From Lachnospiraceae bacterium UBA4260 (lineage in GTDB: Bacteria > Bacillota > Clostridia > Lachnospirales > Lachnospiraceae): a stretch of 12,103 bases of DNA. The translations under genes and the position numbers were made by a program. The stretch covers positions 105,223-117,325 of the forward strand of contig DGWK01000034.1 in NCBI GenBank assembly GCA_002395235.1, in the 5' to 3' direction. How positions within the stretch are numbered: position 1 is the stretch's first letter; every line of letters starts with the position of its first letter. A model generated the notes under the pieces. It saw only the letters and a list, made by a program, of their open reading frames with translations, was not told where the DNA came from and ran no database searches. This document shows, one piece after another, positions 1-6,621 of this stretch.

Positions 1-1899
1 CTTCTGAAAATGGACTTTCTGGGGCTGCGCACGCTCACGGTCATCCAGAACGCCGTAAATATGGCAAATCGCTCCATCGAGGAGGCGGGCGGCGCCTATC
101 CCTCCTATGAGCCTTCCCTGGGCGGAGACAGAGCACGCGTGACGGAAAATCCCATCGGATATCCCGTAAATCTGGCCAATCTCGATTACGCGGATCCGGC
201 GGTTTACGCCTCGATCTCCACAGGAAGAACGGATGGCGTGTTCCAGCTCGAGTCCGGCGGCATGCAGGGATTCATGAAGGAACTTCACCCTGAGAGCTTT
301 GAGGACATCATTGCAGGGATTTCGCTCTACCGGCCGGGTCCCATGGATTTCATTCCCAAGTACATATACGGTAAGAAAAACCCCGGCAAGATCACCTATG
401 ACGCGAAGGAACTTGTCCCTATTCTCGAGCCCACATATGGGTGTATCGTGTATCAGGAGCAGGTCATGCAGATCGTGCGGGACCTGGGCGGCTACACGCT
501 GGGACGGAGCGACCTGGTGCGCCGCGCCATGTCCAAAAAGAAGCAGAAGGTCATGGAGCAGGAGCGCAAAAACTTCATCTACGGCAATCCCGAGGAGGGC
601 GTGCCGGGGTGCGTTTCCAAGGGGATCGACGCCGCGGTGGCCTCCCATATCTATGACACAATGATGGACTTTGCCAAGTACGCCTTCAACAAGTCGCACG
701 CGGCGTGCTACGCCGTGGTCGCCTACCAGACGGCCTGGCTGAAGTATTATTATCCCACGGAGTTCATGGCGGCCCTGATGACTTCCGTCATTGATTTTCC
801 CAACAAGGTGGCGGGCTATATTTTGACCTGCCGAAGTATGGGAATAAAGCTTCTGCCCCCGGACATCAACGAGGGAGAGGCGGGATTTTCGGTGTCGGGC
901 GGCGCCATCCGCTACGGACTGACCGCCATCAAGGGCGTGGGACGGCCCGTGATCGACGCGGTGATCCGCGAGAGAAAGGAACGGGGAGCATTCCGCGACC
1001 TGCACGACTTTTTGTCGCGCATGATTCTGGGGGAGCGCGAAGTCAACAAGAGGGTCATCGAGAACTTCATCAAGGCCGGCGCGCTGGACTGCCTTGGGGC
1101 GACCCGCAAGCAGCTGATGAGCGTCTACATGCGGATGATGGACGATCTTGTGAGCTCCCGCAAGAACGATATGGCGGGGCAGATGTCGCTCTTCGACTTC
1201 GCGGACGAGGAGGACAAGCAGGACTACGTCATCGCCATGCCCGACATAGGGGAGTATCCGACGGAACTCAAGCTGGCGTTCGAGAAAGAGGTCCTCGGCA
1301 TCTATGTCAGCGGCCATCCGCTGGAGGACTACATGGGCCTGTGGAAGAGCCACATCACCAACCGCGTCTCCGACTTCCTCCTGGACGAGGAGACGGGCAC
1401 GACCAGGGTGCAGGACGGAAACAGAGCGGTGATCGGAGGCATGATCTCCGGCAAAAAAGTGAAATACACCAAGAACAACAAAGTCATGGCGTTTCTGGAC
1501 GTGGAAGACATGACCGGCACCATGGAAGTCATCGTCTTTCCGAACACCTATGAGAAGGAGAGCGAGAAGCTCACAGAAGACGGCAAAGTATTCCTGAGCG
1601 GCAGAGTCTCCCTGGAAGAGGAGCGGGACGGCAAGCTGATCTGCGAGAAGGTCATTCCTTTCGACGCGGTGCCCAGAAAGCTCTGGGTCCGCTTTGCGAA
1701 CATGGACGACTACAAACAGGGAGCGGCGGACCTGCGCCGGATCATCGACGAGCACGGCGGACGGGACAAAGTAGTGATCTATATAGACAACCCCCGTCTG
1801 CGTAAGGAACTTCCCGCCGGGCAGGGCGTACGGGCCGACGAGGCTCTTGTCAGAAAGCTATCGGCGCGCTTTGGCGAGAAGAATGTTATTCTGGCCTGA
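1..1899 (+). CDS. dnaE: DNA polymerase III subunit alpha, DnaE type (C-terminal part; 5' end outside window)
   Basis: This is the replicative polymerase alpha subunit of the DnaE type, which in Firmicutes works beside PolC. The frame is open from base 1, so about 632 C-terminal residues of a normally ~1,150-residue protein are present. The window opens at the KMDFLGLRTLT motif; the Asp codon at 13-15 probably corresponds to the third catalytic aspartate (Asp555 in E. coli). The PHP domain and the first two catalytic aspartates lie upstream. Next come the fingers region (VFQLESGGMQGF, SLYRPGPMDFIP, AMSKKKQKVM, AFNKSHAACYAVVAYQTAWLK) and a helix-hairpin-helix segment (GLTAIKGVGRPVIDAV). QMSLFDF at 1180-1200 is an internal beta-clamp-binding motif. 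An OB-fold follows (RAVIGGMISG to about ICEKVIPF), then a short tail. The stop is TGA. The 3' end is partly repeated downstream (see repeat). Identification is firm. Confidence 0.96.
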   Translation, partial: LLKMDFLGLRTLTVIQNAVNMANRSIEEAGGAYPSYEPSLGGDRARVTENPIGYPVNLANLDYADPAVYASISTGRTDGVFQLESGGMQGFMKELHPESFEDIIAGISLYRPGPMDFIPKYIYGKKNPGKITYDAKELVPILEPTYGCIVYQEQVMQIVRDLGGYTLGRSDLVRRAMSKKKQKVMEQERKNFIYGNPEEGVPGCVSKGIDAAVASHIYDTMMDFAKYAFNKSHAACYAVVAYQTAWLKYYYPTEFMAALMTSVIDFPNKVAGYILTCRSMGIKLLPPDINEGEAGFSVSGGAIRYGLTAIKGVGRPVIDAVIRERKERGAFRDLHDFLSRMILGEREVNKRVIENFIKAGALDCLGATRKQLMSVYMRMMDDLVSSRKNDMAGQMSLFDFADEEDKQDYVIAMPDIGEYPTELKLAFEKEVLGIYVSGHPLEDYMGLWKSHITNRVSDFLLDEETGTTRVQDGNRAVIGGMISGKKVKYTKNNKVMAFLDVEDMTGTMEVIVFPNTYEKESEKLTEDGKVFLSGRVSLEEERDGKLICEKVIPFDAVPRKLWVRFANMDDYKQGAADLRRIIDEHGGRDKVVIYIDNPRLRKELPAGQGVRADEALVRKLSARFGEKNVILA

Positions 1900-1945
1900 G
1901 TGACTTTCGGCGCGCTTTAGCGAGAAGAATGTATCCTCACCTGAG
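1861..1945 (+). repeat. Imperfect tandem duplication of the dnaE 3' end
   Basis: The last ~40 bases of dnaE with its stop (1861-1900) recur at 1907-1945, offset by 46 bases. The copies share the starts TCGGCGCGCTTT and CGAGAAGAATGT and the end CCTGAG, with a few substitutions and one missing base in the second copy. Copy 2 still reads as the dnaE tail (SARFSEKNV) in another frame and runs to a TAA at 1952-1954. It is untranslated relative to dnaE and looks like a decaying duplication. Confidence 0.85.
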
Positions 1946-1954
1946 CAAGACTAA

Positions 1955-1983
1955 TTGCATTGAAAGTGATAATGGGATAAAAT
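1955..1983 (+). promoter_or_regulatory. Candidate sigma-A promoter of pfkA
   Basis: TTGCAT at 1955-1960 is followed after 17 bases by TAAAAT at 1978-1983, in an AT-rich stretch directly after the dnaE tail repeat. Spacing and hexamers fit the vegetative consensus. The predicted leader to the pfkA start is about 50 nt. No start-site data are available, so this is pattern-based. Confidence 0.6.
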
Positions 1984-2042
1984 AATAAAGTACATGTTTG
2001 ATAATCTTTTATTGAATTCTTGAGGATGCGGAGGCACCGACT

Positions 2043-3011
2043 ATGGCTAAAGAAATCAAAAAAATTGGCGTATTGACCAGCGGAGGAGACTCGCCGGGCA
2101 TGAATGCGGCGATCCGAGCGGTTGCCAGGGAAGCTATGTACAATAAGTGCAAAGTAATCGGAATTCAGAGAGGATACAAGGGCCTTCTGAATGAAGAGTT
2201 CAAGGAAATGAAGTCCGTCGACGTAGCAGGTATCATTCAGCAGGGCGGAACTATTCTCGGTACGGCAAGATGCCCCGAGTTCAAGGAAGAGGAAGTACAG
2301 CAGAAGGCTGCGGATATCTGCAGGGAACACGGCATTGACGGCATCGTCGTCATCGGCGGCGACGGCTCTTACCGCGGCGCGCAGGCCCTTTCCCGTCACG
2401 GCATCAACACGATCGGCATTCCCGGCACGATCGACCTTGATATCACCTGCACGGATTACACGATCGGTTTTGACACGGCTGTCAACACCGCTATGCAAGC
2501 GATCGACAAGGTCAAGGATACTTCTTCCTCTCATGAGAGATGCAGTATCATCGAGGTCATGGGCCGCCATGCGGGCTACATCGCACTCTGGTGCGGCGTC
2601 GCCAACGGCGCGGAGGACATCCTGCTCCCCGAGAAATATGACTATGACGAGCAGAAGATCGTCGATCACATCATCTACGGAAGACGTCTGGGCAAGAAAC
2701 ACCATCTGATCATCAATGCAGAGGGTATCGGCCACTCCACTTCCATGGCGAGAAGGATCGAGGCCGCGACCGGCGTCGAGACCCGCGCGACGATCCTGGG
2801 CTACATGCAGAGAGGCGGATCTCCCACATGTAAGGACCGTTACTACGCTTCCGTTATGGGCGCGTATGCAGCGGACATCCTGGTACAGGGAAAGACAAAC
2901 CGCGTGATCTGCTACAGAAACGGCCAGTTTGTCGACCTGGACATCGAGGAAGCGCTCGCAATGACCAAGAACATCTCCGAATACGAGTACCAGATCAGCC
3001 AGCGCATCTGA
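2043..3011 (+). CDS. pfkA: 6-phosphofructokinase, ATP-dependent type
   Basis: This cytosolic enzyme phosphorylates fructose 6-phosphate to fructose 1,6-bisphosphate, the committed step of glycolysis. At 322 residues it matches the bacterial PfkA length (320 in E. coli). Visible motifs are GGDSPGMN (ATP site, 14-21), GGTILGTARCPEF, IGGDGS, PGTIDLDI (catalytic Asp131 and Asp133) and TSSSHERC. GGDGS together with a Gly before TID, rather than the Asp and Lys of pyrophosphate enzymes, points to ATP as donor. Arg166 and Arg248 match the E. coli phosphate-binding Arg162 and Arg243. Two positions differ from E. coli: Leu132 replaces Asn between the catalytic aspartates, and Tyr254 replaces the substrate-binding His249. 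The start is set by CGGAGG at 2029-2034, 8 bases before ATG. It has its own promoter and terminator, so it is probably monocistronic. Confidence 0.96.
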   Translation: MAKEIKKIGVLTSGGDSPGMNAAIRAVAREAMYNKCKVIGIQRGYKGLLNEEFKEMKSVDVAGIIQQGGTILGTARCPEFKEEEVQQKAADICREHGIDGIVVIGGDGSYRGAQALSRHGINTIGIPGTIDLDITCTDYTIGFDTAVNTAMQAIDKVKDTSSSHERCSIIEVMGRHAGYIALWCGVANGAEDILLPEKYDYDEQKIVDHIIYGRRLGKKHHLIINAEGIGHSTSMARRIEAATGVETRATILGYMQRGGSPTCKDRYYASVMGAYAADILVQGKTNRVICYRNGQFVDLDIEEALAMTKNISEYEYQISQRI

Positions 3012-3032
3012 TCTTTCAACATGCAGCATTTG

Positions 3033-3066
3033 CAGGCCGGGCGAGAAGTCGCCCGGCCTGTTTTTT
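3033..3066 (+). terminator. Rho-independent terminator of pfkA
   Basis: A perfect 12-bp GC-rich stem (CAGGCCGGGCGA at 3033-3044 with TCGCCCGGCCTG at 3049-3060) closes a four-base GAAG loop and is followed at once by six T's (3061-3066). It begins 22 bases after the pfkA stop. This is a textbook intrinsic terminator and separates pfkA from the methyltransferase gene. Confidence 0.95.
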
Positions 3067-3118
3067 AGAAGCTGATCCTGCAGCACCGGATTTAACAATT
3101 TTGATAACAGAGGGAAGT

Positions 3119-3931
3119 ATGATAGAGAAAATTACATCAGCGACAAATCCCAGAATAAAGAGGCTGACAGCCCTGCGCAAAAAGGCAAAAAGCAGAAGAG
3201 AGGAACAGGCCTTCATAATAGAAGGAGAGCGCCTCTACAGAGACACTCCGAGAGAGTTTCTGAAAGAAATCTACATGACGGAAGAGTTTCTTGAACAAAA
3301 GCTCGGCGGAACTGCGCAGGAGCTCGGCGGAGCCGCACAGGAGAACATCACGATCATCACTCCCCAGATCATGCAGAAGATTTCTGATACGGATACTCCC
3401 CAGGGAGTGCTCTGCGTTGCGAAGATGCCTTCTTATGACAGAGAAGATCTGCTGGGCGACGAGAAGAAAGAAAATCCTCTTCTGCTGATTCTTGAAAATA
3501 TACAGGATCCCGGAAATCTCGGCACCATGATGCGGACAGCAGAGGCGGCCGGCGTAACCGGCGTCCTGATGAGCCGGGATACAGTGGATCTCTTCAATCC
3601 CAAGACGGTAAGAGCGACCATGAGCGCGATCTTTCGAGTTCCGTTTCTGTATACCGACGACCTGGTAGGGGAGATTAAAAGGCTTCAAACAGAAAACGGC
3701 ATTGCTGTGTACGCGGCGCACCTGCGGGCGAGTAAGCCATACGATGAGGCTGATTGTAGAGGGGCTTGTGCTTTTTTGATCGGAAATGAGGGGAACGGAT
3801 TGACCGATGAAGCCGCGGACGCGGCGACGGCGCGCGTTCACATTCCCATGCAGGGAAACATTGAGTCTCTTAACGCGGCGATGGCGGCGGGAATCCTCTT
3901 ATTTGAGGGAGCCAGGCAGAGAAGAATCTGA
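3119..3931 (+). CDS. TrmH/SpoU-family RNA 2'-O-methyltransferase
   Basis: This is a SPOUT-fold enzyme that uses S-adenosylmethionine to methylate ribose 2'-OH in rRNA or tRNA; the target cannot be read from sequence. The N-terminal substrate-binding domain is visible (NPRIKRLTALRKKAKSRREEQ then FIIEGERL). The catalytic domain carries motif 1 (LENIQDPGNLGTMMRTAEAAG, ~125-145), motif 2 (IGNEGNGL, ~221-228) and motif 3 (IPMQGNIESLNAAMAAGILLFE, with Asn252), the usual cofactor-knot residues. I take ATG 3119, which has AGAGGGA just upstream (short spacing), giving 270 residues; an in-frame TTG at 3101 has no SD. The linker contains a duplicated 7-residue unit (LGGTAQE/LGGAAQE). It lies downstream of the pfkA terminator, and I could not see a clear promoter of its own. 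Family is firm, specific member open. Confidence 0.92.
   Translation: MIEKITSATNPRIKRLTALRKKAKSRREEQAFIIEGERLYRDTPREFLKEIYMTEEFLEQKLGGTAQELGGAAQENITIITPQIMQKISDTDTPQGVLCVAKMPSYDREDLLGDEKKENPLLLILENIQDPGNLGTMMRTAEAAGVTGVLMSRDTVDLFNPKTVRATMSAIFRVPFLYTDDLVGEIKRLQTENGIAVYAAHLRASKPYDEADCRGACAFLIGNEGNGLTDEAADAATARVHIPMQGNIESLNAAMAAGILLFEGARQRRI
3301..3342 (+). repeat. In-frame 21-bp tandem duplication in the methyltransferase gene
   Basis: Two adjacent 21-base units, 3301-3321 and 3322-3342, both begin GCTCGGCGGA and differ at three positions. They encode LGGTAQE and LGGAAQE in the linker between the substrate-binding and SPOUT domains. Being a multiple of three, the duplication keeps the frame and simply lengthens a tolerant linker. 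Confidence 0.85.
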
Positions 3932-3932
3932 C

Positions 3933-3960
3933 TTGCAAGTTCGTCTTTATATGCTATATT
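3933..3960 (+). promoter_or_regulatory. Candidate promoter of the nfeD-SPFH block
   Basis: TTGCAA (3933-3938) and TATATT (3955-3960) are separated by 16 bases, with a TG at 3952-3953 giving an extended -10 (TGCTATATT). It starts one base after the stop of the methyltransferase gene and leaves a leader of about 110 nt before the nfeD start. I see no obvious structured element in that leader apart from the strong ribosome binding site at its end. Confidence 0.55.
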
Positions 3961-4059
3961 GTAAATATTCAGCATGAATTCCCGGCTTACCGTGAAATGC
4001 CTGCTGAATGATTCGGGAAAGAAACAGAATCCATTCAACCGGACGATTTGTCTATGGCT

Positions 4060-4070
4060 AAAGGAGGTGG
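4060..4070 (+). promoter_or_regulatory. Ribosome binding site fixing the TTG start of the nfeD-like gene
   Basis: AAAGGAGGTGG is nearly the full anti-SD complement. It sits 8 bases (counted from GGAGG) before TTG 4076 but 20 before the in-frame ATG 4088, and it lies inside the reading frame that would start at ATG 3974. It therefore selects TTG 4076. Confidence 0.8.
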
Positions 4071-4075
4071 TTTTA

Positions 4076-4540
4076 TTGTCACTTAGTATGACACAATTTT
4101 GGCTGATCGCCATAGCACTGCTTTTGCTTATAGAGTTTGCGACATCAACGCTGACGACGATCTGGTTTGCCGGAGGTTCTCTGATCGCACTCTTGTGCGC
4201 TGTGGCGGGCGGACCGGTATGGCTGCAGGTAACGCTCTTTCTCGCGGGATCTGCCATCCTGCTGCTGCTGACAAGGCCCATGGCTGTCAAAATATTGCAC
4301 AAGGGAACCGTCGCAACGAATGCGGACAGCCTGATTGGGCAGGAAGCCGTTGTCACGCAGAAGATTGATAACCTGCACAGCACAGGAGCGGTAAAGATCA
4401 ACGGACAGGAGTGGACGGCCCGCTCTGTCGTCCAGGAGCACGTGATCGACGTAGATGAGATCGTCATGGTGAGGGCGATCGAGGGCGTCAAGCTGATCGT
4501 CGGAAAGCGGATCGACACCCCGGAGACATCCGAAGAATAA
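4076..4540 (+). CDS. NfeD-like membrane protein
   Basis: This is a short NfeD-family protein, an inner-membrane partner of SPFH/stomatin-like proteins, thought to help organise or regulate membrane protein assemblies; its biochemical role is not well settled. From TTG 4076 it has 154 residues, typical of the short NfeD form without the protease domain. Three hydrophobic segments are visible (~8-26, ~29-45, ~48-66), then a soluble OB-fold-like domain (~80-145; DSLIGQEAVVTQKI, STGAVKINGQEWTARS, VMVRAIEGVKLIV), which ends in an acidic tail. The longer reading from ATG 3974 is rejected because it would start before the strong SD and adds a non-conserved-looking leader. The next gene is its expected SPFH partner, 74 bases downstream, which supports the call and a shared transcript. 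Confidence 0.88.
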   Translation: MSLSMTQFWLIAIALLLLIEFATSTLTTIWFAGGSLIALLCAVAGGPVWLQVTLFLAGSAILLLLTRPMAVKILHKGTVATNADSLIGQEAVVTQKIDNLHSTGAVKINGQEWTARSVVQEHVIDVDEIVMVRAIEGVKLIVGKRIDTPETSEE

Positions 4541-4614
4541 CTGAGAAAAATCCCCGCCTTCACAGGCGGCGAGCATGAAACATTCAATTATATGAAAGAA
4601 AAGAGGTAATTATT

Positions 4615-5559
4615 ATGCCCGGAATCATTGCAATTGGTTTACTTATTGTAATCGCACTGGTCATCGCTGTATCCTGCATACAGATCGTGCCTCAGGCACA
4701 TGCTTATGTCGTTGAGCGCCTGGGCGCTTACAGCGCGACATGGGGCGTAGGCCTGCACTTCAAGGTTCCTTTCATTGAGAGGATCGCGAGAAGAGTCAAC
4801 CTCAAGGAGCAGGTCGTGGACTTCCCGCCTCAGCCCGTTATCACCAAGGATAACGTAACCATGCAGATCGACTCCATCGTCTTCTTCCAGATCACGGACG
4901 CCAAGCTGTTTACATACGGCGTGGAGAATCCGATCATGGCGATCGAGAACCTGACTGCCACTACACTGAGAAATATCATCGGTGACATGGAACTGGATGA
5001 GACACTGACATCCCGTGAGATCATCAACACCAAGATGAGAGCCTCTCTGGACGTCGCGACTGACCCTTGGGGCATCAAGGTCACCCGTGTCGAGCTCAAG
5101 AACATCACTCCTCCCACCGCGATCCGCGAGGCAATGGAGAAGCAGATGAAGGCAGAGCGTGAGAGACGTGAGTCCATCCTGAAGGCGGAAGGTGAGAAGA
5201 AGTCGGCCATCCTGGTTGCAGAAGGTAAGAAGGAATCCCTGATCCTGCAGGCGGAAGCTGACAAGAGAGCGACCATCCTCGCCGCAGAAGCGGAGAAAGA
5301 AAAGATGATCCAGGAGGCGGCAGGCCGCAGTGAGGCGATCCGCCAGGTGCAGCAGGCTAACGCAGACGGTATCCGCATGATCCGTGAGGCGGGCGCCGAC
5401 GAAGCCGTTCTCAGAATCAAGAGCCTTGAGGCCTTTACACAGGCAGCGAACGGCAAGGCCACCAAGATCATCATTCCTTCTGAAATTCAGGGGATCGCGG
5501 GTCTGGCCGCATCCGTCAAGGAACTGATCAAGGAAGACGGAACTGCCGGGCAGAACTGA
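4615..5559 (+). CDS. SPFH/band 7 (stomatin-like, QmcA-type) membrane protein
   Basis: This is a membrane-anchored SPFH protein of the QmcA/stomatin type, forming oligomeric scaffolds linked to membrane protein quality control. Of 314 residues, ~3-24 form a single N-terminal hydrophobic anchor. The SPFH domain follows (VPQAHAYVVERLGAY, GLHFKVPFIERIARRVNLKE, PPQPVITKDNVTMQIDSIV, WGIKVTRVELKNITPP; to ~175). Residues ~175-250 are a charged Ala/Glu/Lys-rich coiled coil built of 11-residue repeats. A C-terminal segment (SLEAFTQAANGKATKIIIPSEI) then matches the usual QmcA end. AAGAGG at 4601-4606 lies 8 bases before ATG. The nfeD-like gene is directly upstream, the standard pairing for this family. 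A weak hairpin between the two genes (4554-4569) has no T-run and is not a terminator. Confidence 0.93.
   Translation: MPGIIAIGLLIVIALVIAVSCIQIVPQAHAYVVERLGAYSATWGVGLHFKVPFIERIARRVNLKEQVVDFPPQPVITKDNVTMQIDSIVFFQITDAKLFTYGVENPIMAIENLTATTLRNIIGDMELDETLTSREIINTKMRASLDVATDPWGIKVTRVELKNITPPTAIREAMEKQMKAERERRESILKAEGEKKSAILVAEGKKESLILQAEADKRATILAAEAEKEKMIQEAAGRSEAIRQVQQANADGIRMIREAGADEAVLRIKSLEAFTQAANGKATKIIIPSEIQGIAGLAASVKELIKEDGTAGQN
5176..5340 (+). repeat. Five 11-residue (hendecad) coiled-coil repeats in the SPFH protein
   Basis: Residues 188-242 fall into five successive 11-residue units: ILKAEGEKKSA, ILVAEGKKESL, ILQAEADKRAT, ILAAEAEKEKM and IQEAAGRSEAI. The spacing of Ile/Leu at positions 1-2 and Ala at 4 with charged residues after fits a right-handed, hendecad-type coiled coil. 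The DNA shows a matching 33-base period. Confidence 0.8.
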
Positions 5560-5613
5560 TTGGGAAAAACCGCCGAGAAGTATTGGACGATATTTTGAAA
5601 GGATTTTAGACCG

Positions 5614-6603
5614 ATGGCTGTGAATCTTAAAGGAAGAGACTTTTTGAAACTGCTGGATTTCAGCGAGGAGGAGATCACCTATTTCCTGGACCTTGCTGCC
5701 GACCTCAAGGATAAGAAGAAGAAGGGCATCCCCCACAGGATCTGCGAGGGCAAGAACATCGCCCTGATCTTCGAGAAGACCAGCACCAGGACGCGCTGCT
5801 CTTTTGAAGTGGCGGGGCACGACCTGGGCATGGGAACGACTTATCTGGATCCTTCGGGGTCGCAGATCGGCAAGAAGGAGAGCATCGCGGACACCGCGCG
5901 CGTGCTGGCCGGCATGTACGACGGCATCGAGTACCGCGGGTACGGGCAGGAGATCGTCGAGGAGCTGGCAAAATACAGCAAAGTCCCCGTCTGGAACGGC
6001 CTCACCAATGAGTTTCATCCCACGCAGATGCTTGCGGACATGCTCACTATCAGGGAGCATTTTGGCTATGTGAAGGGGATCAAGCTCAGCTTCTTCGGAG
6101 ACTGCCGCTACAACATGGCCAACAGCTGGATGGTGGCGGGCGCCAAGATGGGAATGCACATCACTCTGTGCGCAAACAAAAAGTATTTTCCCAATGAAGA
6201 GCTGGTGAAGACCTGCAGGGAGATCGCGGCCGAAAGCGGCGGAAGTATCACTCTGACAGAGGATGCGAGAGAAGGCGCCAAGGGCGCTGACGTCCTGTAC
6301 ACCGACGTATGGGTATCCATGGGAGAGCCCATGGAAGCCTGGGCGGAGAGAATTCAGGAGATGAAGCCTTACCAGGTCACAAAGGAACTGATGGATCTTG
6401 CCGGAGAAAAGGCTGTGTTCATGCACTGCCTGCCCGCTTTCCACGACCAGGGAACCGGGATCGGAAGGCAGATCTTCAAGGAGTTTGGCATGGCGGAGCT
6501 CGAAGTGACGCACGAGGTCTTTGAGGGACCGCAGTCGGTGGTATTTGAGGAAGCCGAGAACCGCATGCACACCATAAAGGCCGTGATGGCAGCAACACTG
6601 TAA
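5614..6603 (+). CDS. argF: Ornithine carbamoyltransferase
   Basis: This cytosolic enzyme joins carbamoyl phosphate and ornithine to give citrulline and phosphate. It can work in arginine synthesis (ArgF) or, in reverse, in arginine breakdown (ArcB). The 329 residues match the family. Key motifs are STRTR (57-61, carbamoyl phosphate), the 80s-loop region (PSGSQIGKKESIADTARVL), FHPTQ (His135-Gln138), DVWVSMGEP (Asp231-Pro239, ornithine) and HCLPA (271-275). The sequence resembles the E. coli ArgI/ArcB branch more than the short anabolic branch. The start ATG has AAAGGA 10 bases upstream. No other arginine gene is in view, so the direction of use is not decided; the symbol argF is given for the reaction, and arcB is an alternative. 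It probably shares a transcript with the SPFH gene upstream (54-base gap) and birA downstream (18-base gap). Confidence 0.94.
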   Translation: MAVNLKGRDFLKLLDFSEEEITYFLDLAADLKDKKKKGIPHRICEGKNIALIFEKTSTRTRCSFEVAGHDLGMGTTYLDPSGSQIGKKESIADTARVLAGMYDGIEYRGYGQEIVEELAKYSKVPVWNGLTNEFHPTQMLADMLTIREHFGYVKGIKLSFFGDCRYNMANSWMVAGAKMGMHITLCANKKYFPNEELVKTCREIAAESGGSITLTEDAREGAKGADVLYTDVWVSMGEPMEAWAERIQEMKPYQVTKELMDLAGEKAVFMHCLPAFHDQGTGIGRQIFKEFGMAELEVTHEVFEGPQSVVFEEAENRMHTIKAVMAATL

Positions 6604-6621
6604 AGAACACACAAAAGCACA

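Noticed and set aside
3974..4075. N-terminal extension of the NfeD-like protein from ATG 3974
   Set aside because: A near-perfect SD lies inside this extension and points to TTG 4076; the extra residues do not look like the family's membrane start.
4554..4569. Hairpin CCGCCT/AGGCGG between the nfeD-like and SPFH genes as a terminator
   Set aside because: The stem is only 6 bp and there is no T-run after it.
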